This document shows, piece by piece, positions 36,705 to 48,110 of a DNA stretch of 64,000 bases. The stretch spans positions 24,651,577 to 24,715,576 of the forward strand of contig NC_084462.1 of assembly GCF_027409185.1 (NCBI RefSeq). The letters run 5' to 3'. Under the pieces are notes generated by a model, which saw only the letters and a list, made by a program, of their open reading frames with translations, searched no databases and was not told the origin of the DNA. A program made the translations under genes and the position numbers. The first letter of the stretch is position 1. Each line of letters begins with the position of its first letter. The DNA is from Cynocephalus volans. Lineage: Eukaryota; Chordata; Mammalia; Dermoptera; Cynocephalidae.

Positions 36705-37521
36705 CTAAAGAAAAACCAACTGGCAGGAAGGGGAGCCCTTAATGGAAGTGTGTGAGGGGAGGAATCCTGAGCTAAGGCAAAGGCGGGAGTGGGGTGGGGG
36801 GGTGGGTGGATTCTTGGAGGAAAGAGGTTCTCAGAGTCAAGGGCTTTTGCGCCAGCATCAGGCTCCTGGGAGGTAGTGAGGGCTTAGAAGGAGACAGGTT
36901 GGAAACAAGTTTAGGGATCCAGGTTCTTTGAATTTCCTTGTCACAGGGATTTCATCTCTGCAGAAAGCAGATTTGCTTTAAAATGTACCCAGGATTTTGG
37001 TTTTATTTAGGTGTGGTGAGGCCAACTGTTCAGGAGGAGATTCCCATTGAAGAAATAGTTTGTTACTTGTGTTCCCAAGGTGAAGGGGCACAGCATGTCA
37101 CGCAGGCCACCCAGGGAAGCACGGGGGTCAGTCAGGAGGTGGACGGAGTGAGGGAAAAGCATGGGCTAAAGGATCTACTGTGGTTTTCACAGGAAGGAAT
37201 GGGCAAGGCGGGTAAGTCACTGAGCAGGTTTAAGATGGGCTAATTTGAATAATTTGGGTGGGCTCTGGGCTATAGAGATGGTCTTCCGTTGTCTGGCATC
37301 CGGCCATGGGGTGATTTAGGGCTGGGAATGGTATACGGGGCTGCAGGAACCTGACAAAAGGAGGCGGTATGGTCTCAGAATTGAGTGGTTTGCATGTCAA
37401 AGGCATCCTCACAGGCATGCTGTTTACTATCTCTAGTGGTTAGCTGACCCTGACAGGGGCAGTCCCTTCCTGGATCCACAAGGCTCTAGGATAATAAAGC
37501 ATCATAAAATTCAGAAAACAG
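36705..37521. other. Copy P intron 2; no feature seen
   Basis: No exon. A G-rich stretch (GTGGGGTGGGGGGGTGGGTGG) lies near 36790. The open frames are short and featureless. Confidence 0.4.
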
Positions 37522-38100
37522 GCTGGCCAAGGGCTTCAGTGCCCTGCCTGGGGGCCCGGGGCATGGAGCTGGAGACCAGACCACCCCTACAACCAGAAAA
37601 ACCGCCAGTGCCAAGGAGCATACCAGAAACATCACCTCCGTGTGGATCGCCCACCACAGCAACCACAGTAACCACGGCTGCCACGTAAGTGGCTAGATGA
37701 CACAACCACCACACAGATGGTCCACCAGCCACTGGAGTGCCCTGACACAAGGAGAGTCACCAGCAGAGACCAAAGAAAAGAAGAGGATGTCTCTCTCCAC
37801 AAAGCCCATTCCAGAGTGACAGCAGAAGCATCTGCTCTATGATAATATTGGGGGACATGAACGCACCTCTCAGCATTGGACAGATCATCTAGGCAGCAAA
37901 TCAACAGAGTAACCATTACTCTTTCAGAAGGAGAGAAGTAATCTAGGGTTATCAGTGGGGGGGGGGAGATTGGACAAGGGGCATAGAGAATAAGTACAAC
38001 TTGTAACAAAATACATACTAGTAATATTGATTTGATCAATGTATGTCAATTGAATCCCCAGAATATGTATAATCAATTATGATTCAATAAAAACAAAGAA
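37522..38100 (+). mobile_element. Internally deleted L1: 5' UTR + endonuclease scrap + 3' UTR
   Basis: About 37522-37840 is L1 5' UTR. Its end, CCAGAGTGACAGCAGAAG near 37812, resembles the 5' UTR end of L1-C. About 37841-37910 is ORF2 endonuclease sequence ([30 protein letters not shown]). About 37911-38095 is an L1 3' UTR with a G-run (37957-37967) and terminal TTCAATAAAAAC. A 9-bp duplication AGAAAACAG (37513-37521, 38101-38109) flanks the whole, so it integrated as one unit of about 580 bp. Confidence 0.7.
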
Positions 38101-38109
38101 AGAAAACAG

Positions 38110-38187
38110 GCTGGCCGGTTAGAATACAGTGCTGATAACACCAAGTCAAGAGTTCGGATTCCCGTACTGGCCAGCCGCCAAATAAAA
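38110..38187 (+). mobile_element. tRNA-Ile-derived SINE
   Basis: GCTGGCCGGTTAGAATACAG, GTGCTGATAACACCAAGTC, GAGTTCGGATTCCC and TACTGGCCAGCCGCC. It is inserted directly at the 3' target duplication of the deleted L1, and AGAAAATAC after it may be its own decayed duplication. Confidence 0.8.
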
Positions 38188-38299
38188 CACAGAAAATACA
38201 AAACACAATTAGTGCACGAAGATGTTTGGAGCCTTTTATAAGAAGAATTAACTCTCCTCCTGGTCTCACAAGCCCCACCTGGCAGATCCCCGCTTCCAT

Positions 38300-38420
38300 T
38301 CTCCCCGAAATGGCGGAATCTGACGTCAGTTCTCTGCACCAAGCGTCAGCCTTCGGCCCAGCTGGACGCTCCGCCCTCCCTGAGACTCGCTCTTCCCCTG
38401 GCTTCCGGGACGCCTCAGTG
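38300..38420. promoter_or_regulatory. Candidate promoter/enhancer with CRE, YY1- and ETS-like motifs
   Basis: A full palindromic CRE, TGACGTCA, lies at 38321-38328. It is preceded by AAATGGCGGAA (YY1-like, about 38308-38318) and followed by GCTTCCGGGA (ETS-like, 38400-38409). The surrounding bases are richer in CpG than the flanks. It lies in the copy P intron. Function is inferred only from motifs. Confidence 0.3.
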
Positions 38421-38934
38421 TCCTGGTGGCTCCTTTCCTGACTCCTCCCCTTCTCCTCAGCCTCTCTCGGTTGGAGTGTGCGCTTCAGTCCTTGCTCCTC
38501 TTTTCTAATTACGCTCTCAGCCTCCTGATTTAGTCTCAGCCTAGACTTCTCAGCCCAGCTCCAGGTTTGTGGACCTAACTGTGCACTCAGCACCTCTGCT
38601 CCGTGTCTCATGCACACGAGCGGACCTGGACTCCCAGTCTCCACCCTCGCCTGCCTCACACGTGGCTTTCACCATTTCAGCTGATGGCACCAACTCCTTC
38701 CAACGTCCTTCCAGGGGAGCAGGCTCAAACCCATCTGTGATTTTCTTTTTTTTTTTTTTTCTGGCACATTCCACATTCTCTCTCTGAGGAAATCCTCTGG
38801 GCGCTGCCTTCAGAATATGTCCAGAAATGAATCCCTTTACTGCGACCTTTACTACTATAACCTAAGTCCAGGGCCTGATCACCAAGAGCCTCCTACATTT
38901 CAGTCTCCCTGTTCCTCCCTTAGCCTTCTGCAGT

Positions 38935-39240
38935 CCATCCTCATTTTTTCCCCATTTTAAAAATTGTGGTAAAATACCCATACATAAAATGTATCATCTT
39001 AACCGTTTTTAAGGGTACAGTTCCTGGTATTCAGCACATTCGCAGTGTTCAGCAACCATCACCACCACCTGTCTCCAGAATTCTCCTCATCTTGCAAAAC
39101 TGAAACTGTGCCCATTAAAAACTAAATCTTCATCCCTCCCTCGCCCCAGCCCCTGGCAACCACCACTCTACTTTCCGTCTTTGTGATTTTGACTACTCCA
39201 GATACCTTATATAAGTACAACCATACAGGACAGACGACTC
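38935..39240 (-). repeat. Ancient repeat, probably L1 3' region in antisense
   Basis: TTGTGGTAAAATACCCATAC, ATCTTAACCGTTTTTAAGGG and CCTGGCAACCACCACTCTAC form a common mammalian repeat that I believe is an old L1 end. The family is unsure. Confidence 0.5.
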
Positions 39241-39244
39241 TAAC

Positions 39245-39835
39245 TACAGAAGTCTGAGAGGCCCTTTTGAAATGTAACTCATACTATGGCTCTCCTCTGC
39301 TCAAAACCTGCAATGACTCCCCTGTCACTTAGAGCAAAAACCGACATACAGAGCCCTTGCTGGTCACGCTGTGCCCTCCTCTTAACCTTCCTGGTCTTTT
39401 CATCTACCGTTTTCATCTACCATTTGGCTTCCCTGCTGCTCCTCAGATGCACCAGGCCTGCTCCTGCATCCTCTCCACCCGGAATGCTCTTCCCCCAAGT
39501 ATCTCCTTGGCCAACTCTCTCACCTCCTTGCTCTCATCTCATTCCTCAAATGTTGTCTTCTTAATAACATCTACCCCAATTCCCTATTGAACATTGCAAC
39601 TTGCCCCCACCACACTCACTCCTAATCTTCCCTCCTCTATATTTTAAAATTTCCATGTCACATATTTCTCTCTAACATCATGCATAATTTACTTATTGTT
39701 ATGTGCATTGCTTACTGTCCCTTCCTCCTGTCACATGTAACTGAACAACAGCAGGTTCTTCAACTGTTTGTTCAATGCTCTATAGAGCAGGGACACACAG
39801 CAGGTGCTCACTATGCATTTGCTGAATGTCAGAAG
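39245..39835 (+). repeat. L2
   Basis: It runs in order through ACCTGCAATGACTCCCCTGT, GGAATGCTCTTCCCCCAAG, CTCATTCCTCAAATGTTGTC and AGCAGGTGCTCAC followed by GCTGAATGTC. This is a long L2 3' portion. Confidence 0.8.
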
Positions 39836-40385
39836 GGACTAATTGAAGAGGTTGTGTCTTAGGAGGAGTGGGGAATTTGCTTTCTGGCTGGGAGCAATGT
39901 GGGTGGGGGGGCAGTTAGAGAAGATTCTTGAAATTTGGAGAGATCCAAAAGTGTGGTGTGCTCTGAGAGTATCAAGTCACCAGTGCCCCATGGAGGTGAC
40001 AGAATTCAGGGGGCAGGTGCAGGACGATCCCAGGGACCCTGGATCCAGGTGGAGGCATCTGTTCCCCCAGCAGGGCCCAAGATCACACAGGTTTGAACAA
40101 TGAGCACTTTGGGGAGACCATTGTGGACAGAGGACTAAGGAAGGATTCCTGATGGTCAAGGTGGGCTCCTTTGCAGGAGCCTAGGTGAAGGGAAACCTCC
40201 TTACCTGTCCAGCTTCAGAGGTCCTGAGAATTGGATTAAAGTTGATGTAAAGAAAACACCTGAACTTGGGATCTCAAATCCTGTCCACTACACGTTCACC
40301 ACACATGCAATTATCTTTAACATCCGTCGCCTATCAGCAGACTGTTACAGCATCTGGCACAGCGTAGGGAGGGGCTCGACAGCAA
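39836..40385. other. No gene seen
   Basis: Copy P intron. Short open frames on both strands lack domains or credible splice context. Confidence 0.4.
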
Positions 40386-40389
40386 CAGA

Positions 40390-40665
40390 TGCCCGAGGCA
40401 GGATCATAAAAGCTAACAGAGCCATGTTCCTGTTCTAAGCCCTTCACATACGTTAACTTAATTGTCCTTACCACAGCTCTATGAGGTAGGTACTATTATT
40501 ATCCCCTTTTACAAATGAGAAAACTGAGGTGCAGAGAGGTTAAGTAACTTAAGTAATCAGAGATGACATTAATCGTAATTGGCAAATAGTAACTGGTGGA
40601 GCAGGGATTCTAACCCAGGCACCTTCACTCCAGAGACGCTGGCCTTTACTTCCACGTGACATCCC
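40390..40665 (+). repeat. MIR, nearly complete
   Basis: CTATGAGGTAGGTACTATTA, CAAATGAGAAAACTGAGGTG, AGAGAGGTTAAGTAACTT and GGGATTCTAACCCAGGCA follow the MIR consensus. Confidence 0.9.
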
Positions 40666-41329
40666 GAGGCGACTCCTGCTTCCAGTCATAGGTTTATTTC
40701 CAATTGACTAATGCAAAAGCGACACGTGATTCTTCCTTTCTGACCAAAAAGAGCAATACAAATTGGTCTGAAAAGACCGGGGTTTGCTAGTGTTAAATTC
40801 TCTGGCTGGAGAGTGAATGCTACCGGGAATTCCCCAGACATGGGAAAGCTCCAGAGGTGGGCGTCTGGTGCCAGAAGGCACCATGGGCATCTCCAGCTCA
40901 GCTCACTTCTGCGCTTCTGAGCTCCCCCGGTCACAGCGGGCCGCTGCTAACTTTTACGCTCATTAGAGCTCCCTTCTGCGGGGCCTCGGAGCAGCAGCCA
41001 GCTCAATGGCCAAACTCGCACCTGAGCTTCCAGGCTGTAATGTTCCCTTCTCCCTCCGTGGGGTCACATCCAATTCTCTTCTCCCTGCTGTTGTTTTCTA
41101 AATCTACATCCCTCCTTGCAGCGGCCGTCAGAAGGGTGGAGAGGACTGGGACTCTTCCCTTTTTCCATAGGTCTGTGGTTCTCTTTCTAGCATCAGCTAA
41201 ATTGTCACGTGTCCTGACCATCATAGGCCAGGTTGGGTGCCCTTTCTCTGTGTCCTCAAACCACTCAGGACATACTATGCTTAAGCTCTCATCACACTAC
41301 ATATTTTAAAGTCATGTGCCTCTTCACTG

Positions 41330-41450
41330 ACAACTTGTAGAGAGCAGGGGTGCCAACTGTTTTCCATCAGTAGTCAGTCAGCACTTGGTGTGAGAGCTGG
41401 CATATAGTAGGTGCTCAGCAAACGTGTTTAATAGAAGTGAGATGAATGAC
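41330..41450 (+). repeat. L2 3' relic beside copy P exon 2
   Basis: CATATAGTAGGTGCTCAGCA is an L2 tail. It is the counterpart of the relic at 27790-27990 beside copy D exon 2. Confidence 0.6.
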
Positions 41451-41523
41451 AAGGGAAGCAGTTTAGGCAGAATAATAACAGTGACCAGGATTCAGGCACC
41501 CCAGATGAGGCTGGGTTTCTTAC

Positions 41524-42741
41524 CACGCCATCAGGGCCTCTTTATGGGGTGTAGTCACATGCCAGTAATGTCCAGCTGAATGTCCTAGCAGTGAGTCACA
41601 GGGCAAGGTAGAGGGCCGAGCACAGAACCAGAGCTCACCCGAATCTTCCTCCTTGTAGTGACAGGTGAATTCTTCCCCCCCCTGTCAACAGGGCGTTCAC
41701 ATTGCAAGTCACATTTTCTTCATATCCTGGGGGTCCCCGGAAATAACCTATGAAATCCACTGTGGCCCAATAGTCTCTCCAGATTTTCTGCAGAACCCCC
41801 ACTGCCTAGCTGGAGTGGATCAGCCTCACTTGCACCTGGGCCTTGCTCCCCAGCCCAGAGCAGGGGGAAGGACAACAGGTATGTGCCATTCTCCAGATCC
41901 TGTACATCCCTAGGGACCCCTGCCTTTAAGTCTGGACCCAAGAGCTGTGCCCAAAACAGATCCCCACCATGGGTCTTGTGCCTGCCTCGGTGGTCCCTGG
42001 CCACAAGGACAGCCTCTAGGTAGCCTCCTAAGGTATAGCTGCCCTGGGCAGGATCCCCCAGGTGGCAGGTATATTAGGCCTCACGGCTAGTTTAACATCA
42101 GCACATGCAGGTTAAGCAACTTTCCCCCTTCTCCCCCTCCCGTTTCTGTTTTCTGCTCTGGGAACTGAGATCCCTCTCCTCAGAAGGGGTAATATCCCTC
42201 TCCTGGGAAGGGGTAAACATTACTGTTATCATCCAAGGAATGTCTTGTGGTCTGTGTTTAGCAGGCTTCAGGCTGGAATGCTTCGTACTGAGATAGTGGC
42301 TAATCAAGAGACTATGCCTTAAGCAACCAGATGTTATCAGACCACAAGGGCTGTGTCACCTTGCACACCACTGATTTCAAAATTCCCCACTACTCTGTCA
42401 GAACCCTCCCTAAGAGTCTTATAAACCTCCTGCTTTCCTTGGTTTGGGAGAACTGATCTGGTTCAGTTTCCCTCCAAGTTAGTGGAATAAACCTTTTGGC
42501 TAAAATGGCTCCTGGACTGGGTGTCTCTCTTTTCTCTGTGTCGCCGAACCTCACAATGTGGAAGTCTGGGGACTGGTGGAGGCAAGAACGTTCCCCTCAT
42601 TTCCCGGGGCTAGAGCCAGTAGAGAAGATGGGTCAGGTTGGGAAGCTCCTGGGGAGGTGAGCCAGAGGACTTGTGTGCAGGGCTGGGCCCTGGAGGCTGA
42701 GGGATGGGATTGTCAGGCCAGGAAACCCTGAAGTACCCGAC
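41524..42741 (-). pseudogene. NXPE copy P: exon 2, split by a solo LTR
   Basis: It is homologous to copy D exon 2. The acceptor (CCGAAAG) precedes 42741 and the donor GTG|GTAAGA follows 41524. The first part opens VGYFRVSWPD and runs to LTHLLYWL, then a stop (TAG, 42610-42612) with a nearby indel. The exon is interrupted at 42070-42555 by an LTR. The second part keeps ARDHRGRHKTHGGDLFWAQL and LENGTYLLSFPLLWAG, then shifts frame. Without the LTR it is about 732 bp against 755 in copy D. 41851-42069 is much closer to copy D (about 91 percent by eye) than 41535-41850. Confidence 0.85.
42070..42555 (+). mobile_element. Solo ERV LTR inside NXPE copy P exon 2
   Basis: It is about 486 bp, with ends TATATTAGGCC and CCTCACA (TG...CA ends decayed). 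Near its 3' end are GGAATAAACC (polyadenylation signal) and a CTCTCTTTTCTC tract before the end, as in ERV1-type LTRs. No proviral genes are present. A second copy lies at 61420-61886. Aligning copy D across the point shows the exon sequence broken between GGTGGCAGG and GGAAGTCTGGGG. Confidence 0.85.
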
Positions 42742-44224
42742 CTTTCGGTAGAGAAAGAGCAACCTGTCAGTGGTTTGTGTTTCTTCATCTTCCGAGAAGG
42801 AGATTTGAATTTGTCAAACTGAATCCTCCTCTGCCTGGTGAGTCTCAGGCAGGCGTCCTGCCTGCCACATGCCCCCTCTGACCAAAGCCTGATGCCTGAG
42901 CCACCAGCCCACACATCTGCACATATCATAGCATATTTAAAGCCATATGTCTGTGGGTTTTGCTAAATCCCACAGAGAATAAAGAGCGTCTCTGTCTCCT
43001 GGTCCTCATTAGCTTTTACCCTATGACCTGCACACACTCCTACTGCCACCAGAGGGGAGTCTAGGCTCAGCTCCACCCCCGAGTCCCTGGCTGTCCCCAC
43101 TCCTGATAAGTCTTTCTCCCTCAAGACTCCAACACCTGGAGTAAATCCCCCTTCCTCTCCTATTTCCTCTTTCCCCACCCCTGTCTCCACCATCTCCACC
43201 CTAGACTTAGAAAAAGGATTTTCTTTACATATAGAAGAAGGAGCCCTTCCTCAGGGAGCAGACAACAAAATCGGACACACGGTGATCCCAGGGATTTGCA
43301 CAATAGCGGAAAGGAGAGAGATGCAAGAGAAGACGGACAAGCCCTGAAGGGAAAAGCCGCATAAATGCACAGGTAAAAGGGAAAGGTGGGAAATGAGTGA
43401 GCGAGCCCCCAACCAAAATCCAAGTCTCAGGAAAGCACAAGCCAAAGTTGGCTTGCCGCATGAGAAACATATCCATATGGGTATGGGTACATCAGCCCAT
43501 CAGGGTCTCCCTGTATGGGACTTTCTCTGACTGCACCTTAATGTCAAGGATCTTGACCCCGTGTTCAACCTTTCCTCATAGCACAGGTATCAGGTAACAT
43601 ATATGCAGTCCTGGCCATCTGATACTCCCACCAGGGCCAGGGCAAAGAGAGTGCCCAGGTGGCTTTCTCTATATGTATCTCCTGGATGAAATCAACATAA
43701 GCAGGAAGAAAGACTTGGTCGGCACAGCAGGAAGGGCGACCTTCACCCTGGCCGCTTGACCTGTCCCAGAGGCACTAAATTAAGTTCCTGGAGGTCTTAA
43801 TTATCTTCTCTGTTTCATCTCCTATGAGTTGTTGGCAGAGATTGTGAGCAAGATATTTTAGGGATGTGTAAATTTCCCTCTACTTTGAAATCAATAAAAA
43901 ATGCATCCATTCAATCTCTCCCTCAATAAAGAATGAGCACTTTATTATAGGTGCTGGTGTTAAAATGATAAAGGACAGCCCCTGCACCTTAGTTAGTCCA
44001 AGTCACCGAGAACTGTAATAAGTGCTGGGGTACGTAAGGGGCCCCTGCCCATACTGGGACGGGGGAGCCGGCAGCAGGGGAAAAGATATGAGATGCTTGA
44101 GCTGAGTCGTGAAGGAAAAGTGCAGGTGAGAAAGGCGGAGCAATTATGAAAGAGAGAGCAGAATGTACGAAGATGGAAAGGAGAGGGGGCATGTCACTCA
44201 TTCCAATACAACTCTTAGGAGAAA
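42742..44224. other. Copy P intron 1; no gene seen
   Basis: The part next to exon 2 aligns with copy D intron 1. 43200-44220 holds short open frames on both strands with no support. Confidence 0.45.
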
Positions 44225-45350
44225 ATAAGGCAAACTCTTCACAACCTTGGATTTGGCACTGACTTCTTGGATATGACACCAAAGGCACAGGAAACAAAAT
44301 AAAAAATAGACAAATTGAACTTCATGAAAAATTTTAAAGTTTGGGTATCAAGAGAGGCTATTAACAGAGTAAAAAGGCAACCCATAGAATGGGAGATAGT
44401 GTTTGTAAATAATTTCTCTGATAAGGGATTGAGATCCAGAATATATAGAGAACTCCTGAAACTCAACAAGAAAAAAATGAACAACTGGATTCAAAAATAG
44501 GCAAAGGACTTGAATACACTTCAAGGAAGATACAGAACTGGCCAGTAAGCATACAAAAAGATACTAAACATCACTAACCATTAGAGAAACACAAATCAAA
44601 ATTGCAAGAAATACCACATCACCATCAGAAAATAGCAAGTGTTGCTGAGGATGTGAAGAAATTGGAACACATGTGCACTGTTGGTGAGAATGTAGAATGG
44701 CACAGCAGCTGTGAAAAACTAGGGTGGTTCCTCAAAATATTAAAAGTAGAACTACTATATGATAGAGTAATTCTATTTCTGGGTATATACCCCTCAAAAT
44801 TGAAAACAGCATCTCAACGAGATATTTACACACCTGTGTTCATAGCAGCATTAGTCACAATAGCTAAAACATGGAAGCAACCCAAGTGTCCATTGATGGA
44901 TGAATGGACAACCAAAATGTGGTATATACATATGATAGAATATTATTTAGCCTTAAGAAGGAAGGCAGTTCTGGCATATTCTACAACATGGACGAACCTT
45001 GACGACACTATGCTAAGTGAAATAAACCAGACACAAAAGGACAAATATTGTATGATTCCACTTACAGAGGCAGTTATAGTAGTCAAAATCATAAGAGACA
45101 GAAAGTAGAAAGGTGGTTGCCAGAGGCTGAGCGGTGAAGGGAATGAAGAGTTACTTAGCAACTAAAGAGTCTCAGTTGTACACGATGAAAAGAGCTATGG
45201 GGGTGGATGGGGGTGATGGCTGCACATTATGGATGTACTTAATGTCACTGAGCTGTACACTTAAAAATGGTTAAGATGGCAAATTTTATGTTATATGTAT
45301 TTTACCACAATTTAAAAATATATATAAAAAAATAAGAAATAAAGAAATAA
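44225..45350 (+). mobile_element. LINE-1 3' end
   Basis: The ORF2 C-terminus runs from TPKAQETK-like (44278) through EWTTKMWYIHMIEYYLAL (about 44903) to LSEINQTQKDKYCM. A 3' UTR follows (GGGGGTGGATGGGGGTGATG near 45200) and ends TTTTACCACAATT. Antisense to NXPE. Confidence 0.8.
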
Positions 45351-46023
45351 AAGATTCTCATTTACACCAGAACTAGTCACAGGAACCATAACTCATCCCA
45401 GGTTAGACACTGAAACTTTTGACTTAACATCCAAATAAGATGCTGTGGAGGCAACTCAATTTGAAGCCCATTGTTATCTGGTTTAGCACAAGTGATTTGT
45501 CCTTTGTAAATACACAGGTTTATGTCTTTGAGTTATCTTTTGCTTTGTTTCTTTATTCATTCCTGGTAAAACTCCTTTTTGAAGTACAACAACTTTCTTT
45601 CTCAGCAGAACCAAGGGGAAAAGGAAACGTCTACATGTGCAGCAAGGTAGAGAGGAGGAAAGGGGTGTTCCTGGAGACAAGGTATGGAGGTTACAGTGCC
45701 TCTCTCAGTTATGAGAAGTGGAAAGGAGCCAGCTGAGCTGAAGCAGAAATATAACAACTTGGAGAAAGAGAAGGCTTGGAAAGCATAGATTTCTATCTTC
45801 TCCTCAAACTGTTTTGGACACCCTTAAAGCCACCCCTACTTGTTACAATTTGCTCACTCTCTTTCTATGAACTTGTCCCACCACGACACTTCTGCTCCTG
45901 GATTAGAAGCTGGAAAATAGAGTGAGGAAATGGAGGTTTTTTCTCAGCCTCCTTCTCCCAGATGCAGGTAACTGGTTCAAGCTCTATGGGAGGATCGAGA
46001 TGAGTGGAAAGAGGAATACTCAC
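45351..46023. other. Intron 1 next to the NXPE start exon; no feature seen
   Basis: Only the 5' splice site of the start exon (GTGAGT at 46018-46023) is recognised. Confidence 0.45.
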
Positions 46024-46138
46024 CCAAACTGCAATGACCAAACCTAGAACCACAATCTTGTGCCACGTGAACGGGGTGATGAAGAGTTTTGTGGACGCCT
46101 GGGCTTGTGTGTTAGACATCTGGCACGTGACTGAGATC
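46024..46138 (-). CDS. NXPE family start exon (N-terminus and membrane anchor)
   Basis: The exon lies between an acceptor (CTCTACCCAG, ending at 46139) and the donor TTTGG|GTGAGT, so a 5' UTR exon should lie upstream. The ATG at 46117-46119 opens 32 intact codons: a short polar N-terminus, then KIVVLGLVIAVW, a hydrophobic signal-anchor, as expected for NXPE type II proteins. It ends in phase 0, which fits exon 2 of copy P (42741) and equally exon 2 of copy D (28823). It is physically part of copy P, which is dead downstream, yet carries no lesion itself. No second copy of this exon was found for copy D. Confidence 0.7.
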
Positions 46139-47649
46139 CTGGGTAGAGAGTTTCAAAAATCCAAGAATTAATAAGGAACTATCAACATAGAATTTGTATA
46201 TTGATAATGACAGTCTCTGAAATTTCCAGATGCATGATTAAATAATTAAAAGCTATACTCAGCAATGTGACCCATGCTCTCACCAAAGAACATCCAGCTC
46301 GTGAGCCAACCACTCACAGGCTCTAATGATTGATCCTGCAGATTTCTAAGCCCCTAAAGACTTCTGTCTTGACGTCTAGCCTTTGACATCATCAGCCTTT
46401 CCAAAAGAGGTAGGTTCCCTTTCAACAGGACATGGAGTTTGGCCAAAGACATTAGTTGCTTGGCACTTTTGTCTTCCTCCCGACTCCAAGGAGCAAGAGC
46501 TTTAACAAGTGAAGAGAAAGGGAGAAAAACCACCAAGTCCTCCAGAATACTAGGTTCTCCTCCCAGATCTATTCCCAAGGACTGTGAGTCTCAGGAAAAA
46601 CCACTTGCAACAACTCCATGCAACAACTTGCTTCAGCTTCGACATCTCTCCCTTTACATGCTCTTCCATGCTCTCCTCTTCTGCCCTTCTAGGTTCTCCT
46701 GTTCTCTTCCAACCTTTACATTTGTGTGAGCCATCATATCATTTTCCCCAAGACGAGCAACGGGACCTTACTTTCTAACTTGTTGCTTCTTTGTGAGTTA
46801 ATATTCATTGAACATGCTTTGTTGTTGTTGTTATTGCTGTTGTGTTGCTGGCTGGTTCAGGGATCAAACCCCAGACATGGTTCCTATTTATGGTTCAATG
46901 TGAATATGCAAGGGGAGTGTTAGAAAGGTAACAATCTAGTGGAGTGGAGTTAGATTACTCCCTCACCTGTGGATGCCACCGCAGAATGTCCCACAGGTGG
47001 ATGAACACCTAGGCCTCAAAGGACTCCATCAGTCATTGGAAGCCAAAGGTGTGTCAATTGTCTCTGATTTGAAAATCAATTATGAAGGAGGTGTTCCCAG
47101 AAGAAAAACTCAAAATAAATGGAGGAAAAGGTCTCTCGAAAGTTTGGACTAGAAAAACACTTTTTTACAGGGAGAGGGTAAACCAGCACCCAGGTGCCAG
47201 AGAAATAAAACCATGACCATCGTAAGGATTCTAGAAGCAGAATGTGACTGTTGATCAGAGGATGGGATGTAGTTATCTTGGAAGGCAGATCTGGGCTCAG
47301 AGAAGCTCTTCACTGCCTTTACCAGAATTCTGGTATCAAAGAGCTTAATCTTTAGGAGCCTTTGTGTTTGATCTAGTTCTGGAATCTGTTTATTTTTTTC
47401 CACAATAAGCAATCTCCAACACTGGGATCAGAACTACCGGGATCAAACTACATTTAGAATAAACAGGAAATGAATGCAAAAAAAGTAGAAGGAACAAAAT
47501 AATATAGATAAGAGCAAAAATAATGGAATAGAAAACAAACACACAATAGAGAGAAATGAGTAGGATAATTTGGTGTTTTGCAAAGACTAATAAAACTATA
47601 AACATCAGGTGAGATTAATGAAGGATAACCAATGGCAAGTATGAAAAAG
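46139..47649. other. Upstream of NXPE start exon; no gene seen
   Basis: No 5' UTR exon could be defined. A (GTT)n-like run lies near 46822-46845 beside a SINE scrap. No CpG-rich promoter is evident. Confidence 0.4.
46840..46885 (-). mobile_element. tRNA-Ile-derived SINE fragment
   Basis: TTGCTGGCTGGTTCAGGGATCAAACCCCAGAC is the reverse complement of the B-box half of this SINE. The A-box half is missing. Confidence 0.45.
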
Positions 47650-48110
47650 GGTACATGTGACATATCTTACAGATACTAAGACATAGTAAGAGAATGTTAT
47701 AAATAACTTTATGCCAATTAATTTGAAAATTTAGATAAAATGGACAAATTTCTGGAAGAAGCCTTCCCAAAATGAACACAAGAAAGAAAAAATCTAAAAT
47801 GTTCTATGTCTATTAAATAAATTGAATCTGTAATTTAAAAATTTCTACCAATGAAAACACTGGACACAGATTGTTTACCATGTAACTATTCCAAACATTT
47901 TATGGAAACTTTATACAGAGTACTAAAATTCTGCCACAGAATAGAAAACAAGGAACTACTCCCAACTAATTTGAAATCTTCATGACCTTAATTCCAAAAC
48001 GAAAGCAGGACATCACAAGAAAGGAAAATTATAGGTCAACTTCTCTCATACACACAGTTGCAAACTGACTAAACAAATTAGTGACTAACTTTGAGTGAAA
48101 GAAACCAGAT
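47650..48110 (+). mobile_element. Old LINE-1 ORF2 fragment
   Basis: ATGGACAAATTTCTGGAAGA, CATGACCTTAATTCCAAAAC and GAAAATTATAGGTCAAC correspond to the linker and RT start of L1 ORF2. It is broken. Confidence 0.6.

Noticed and set aside
38084..38659. 191-codon minus-strand frame
   Set aside because: It runs through a SINE and the CpG-rich stretch, includes SINE-derived residues at its end, and has no splice or domain support.
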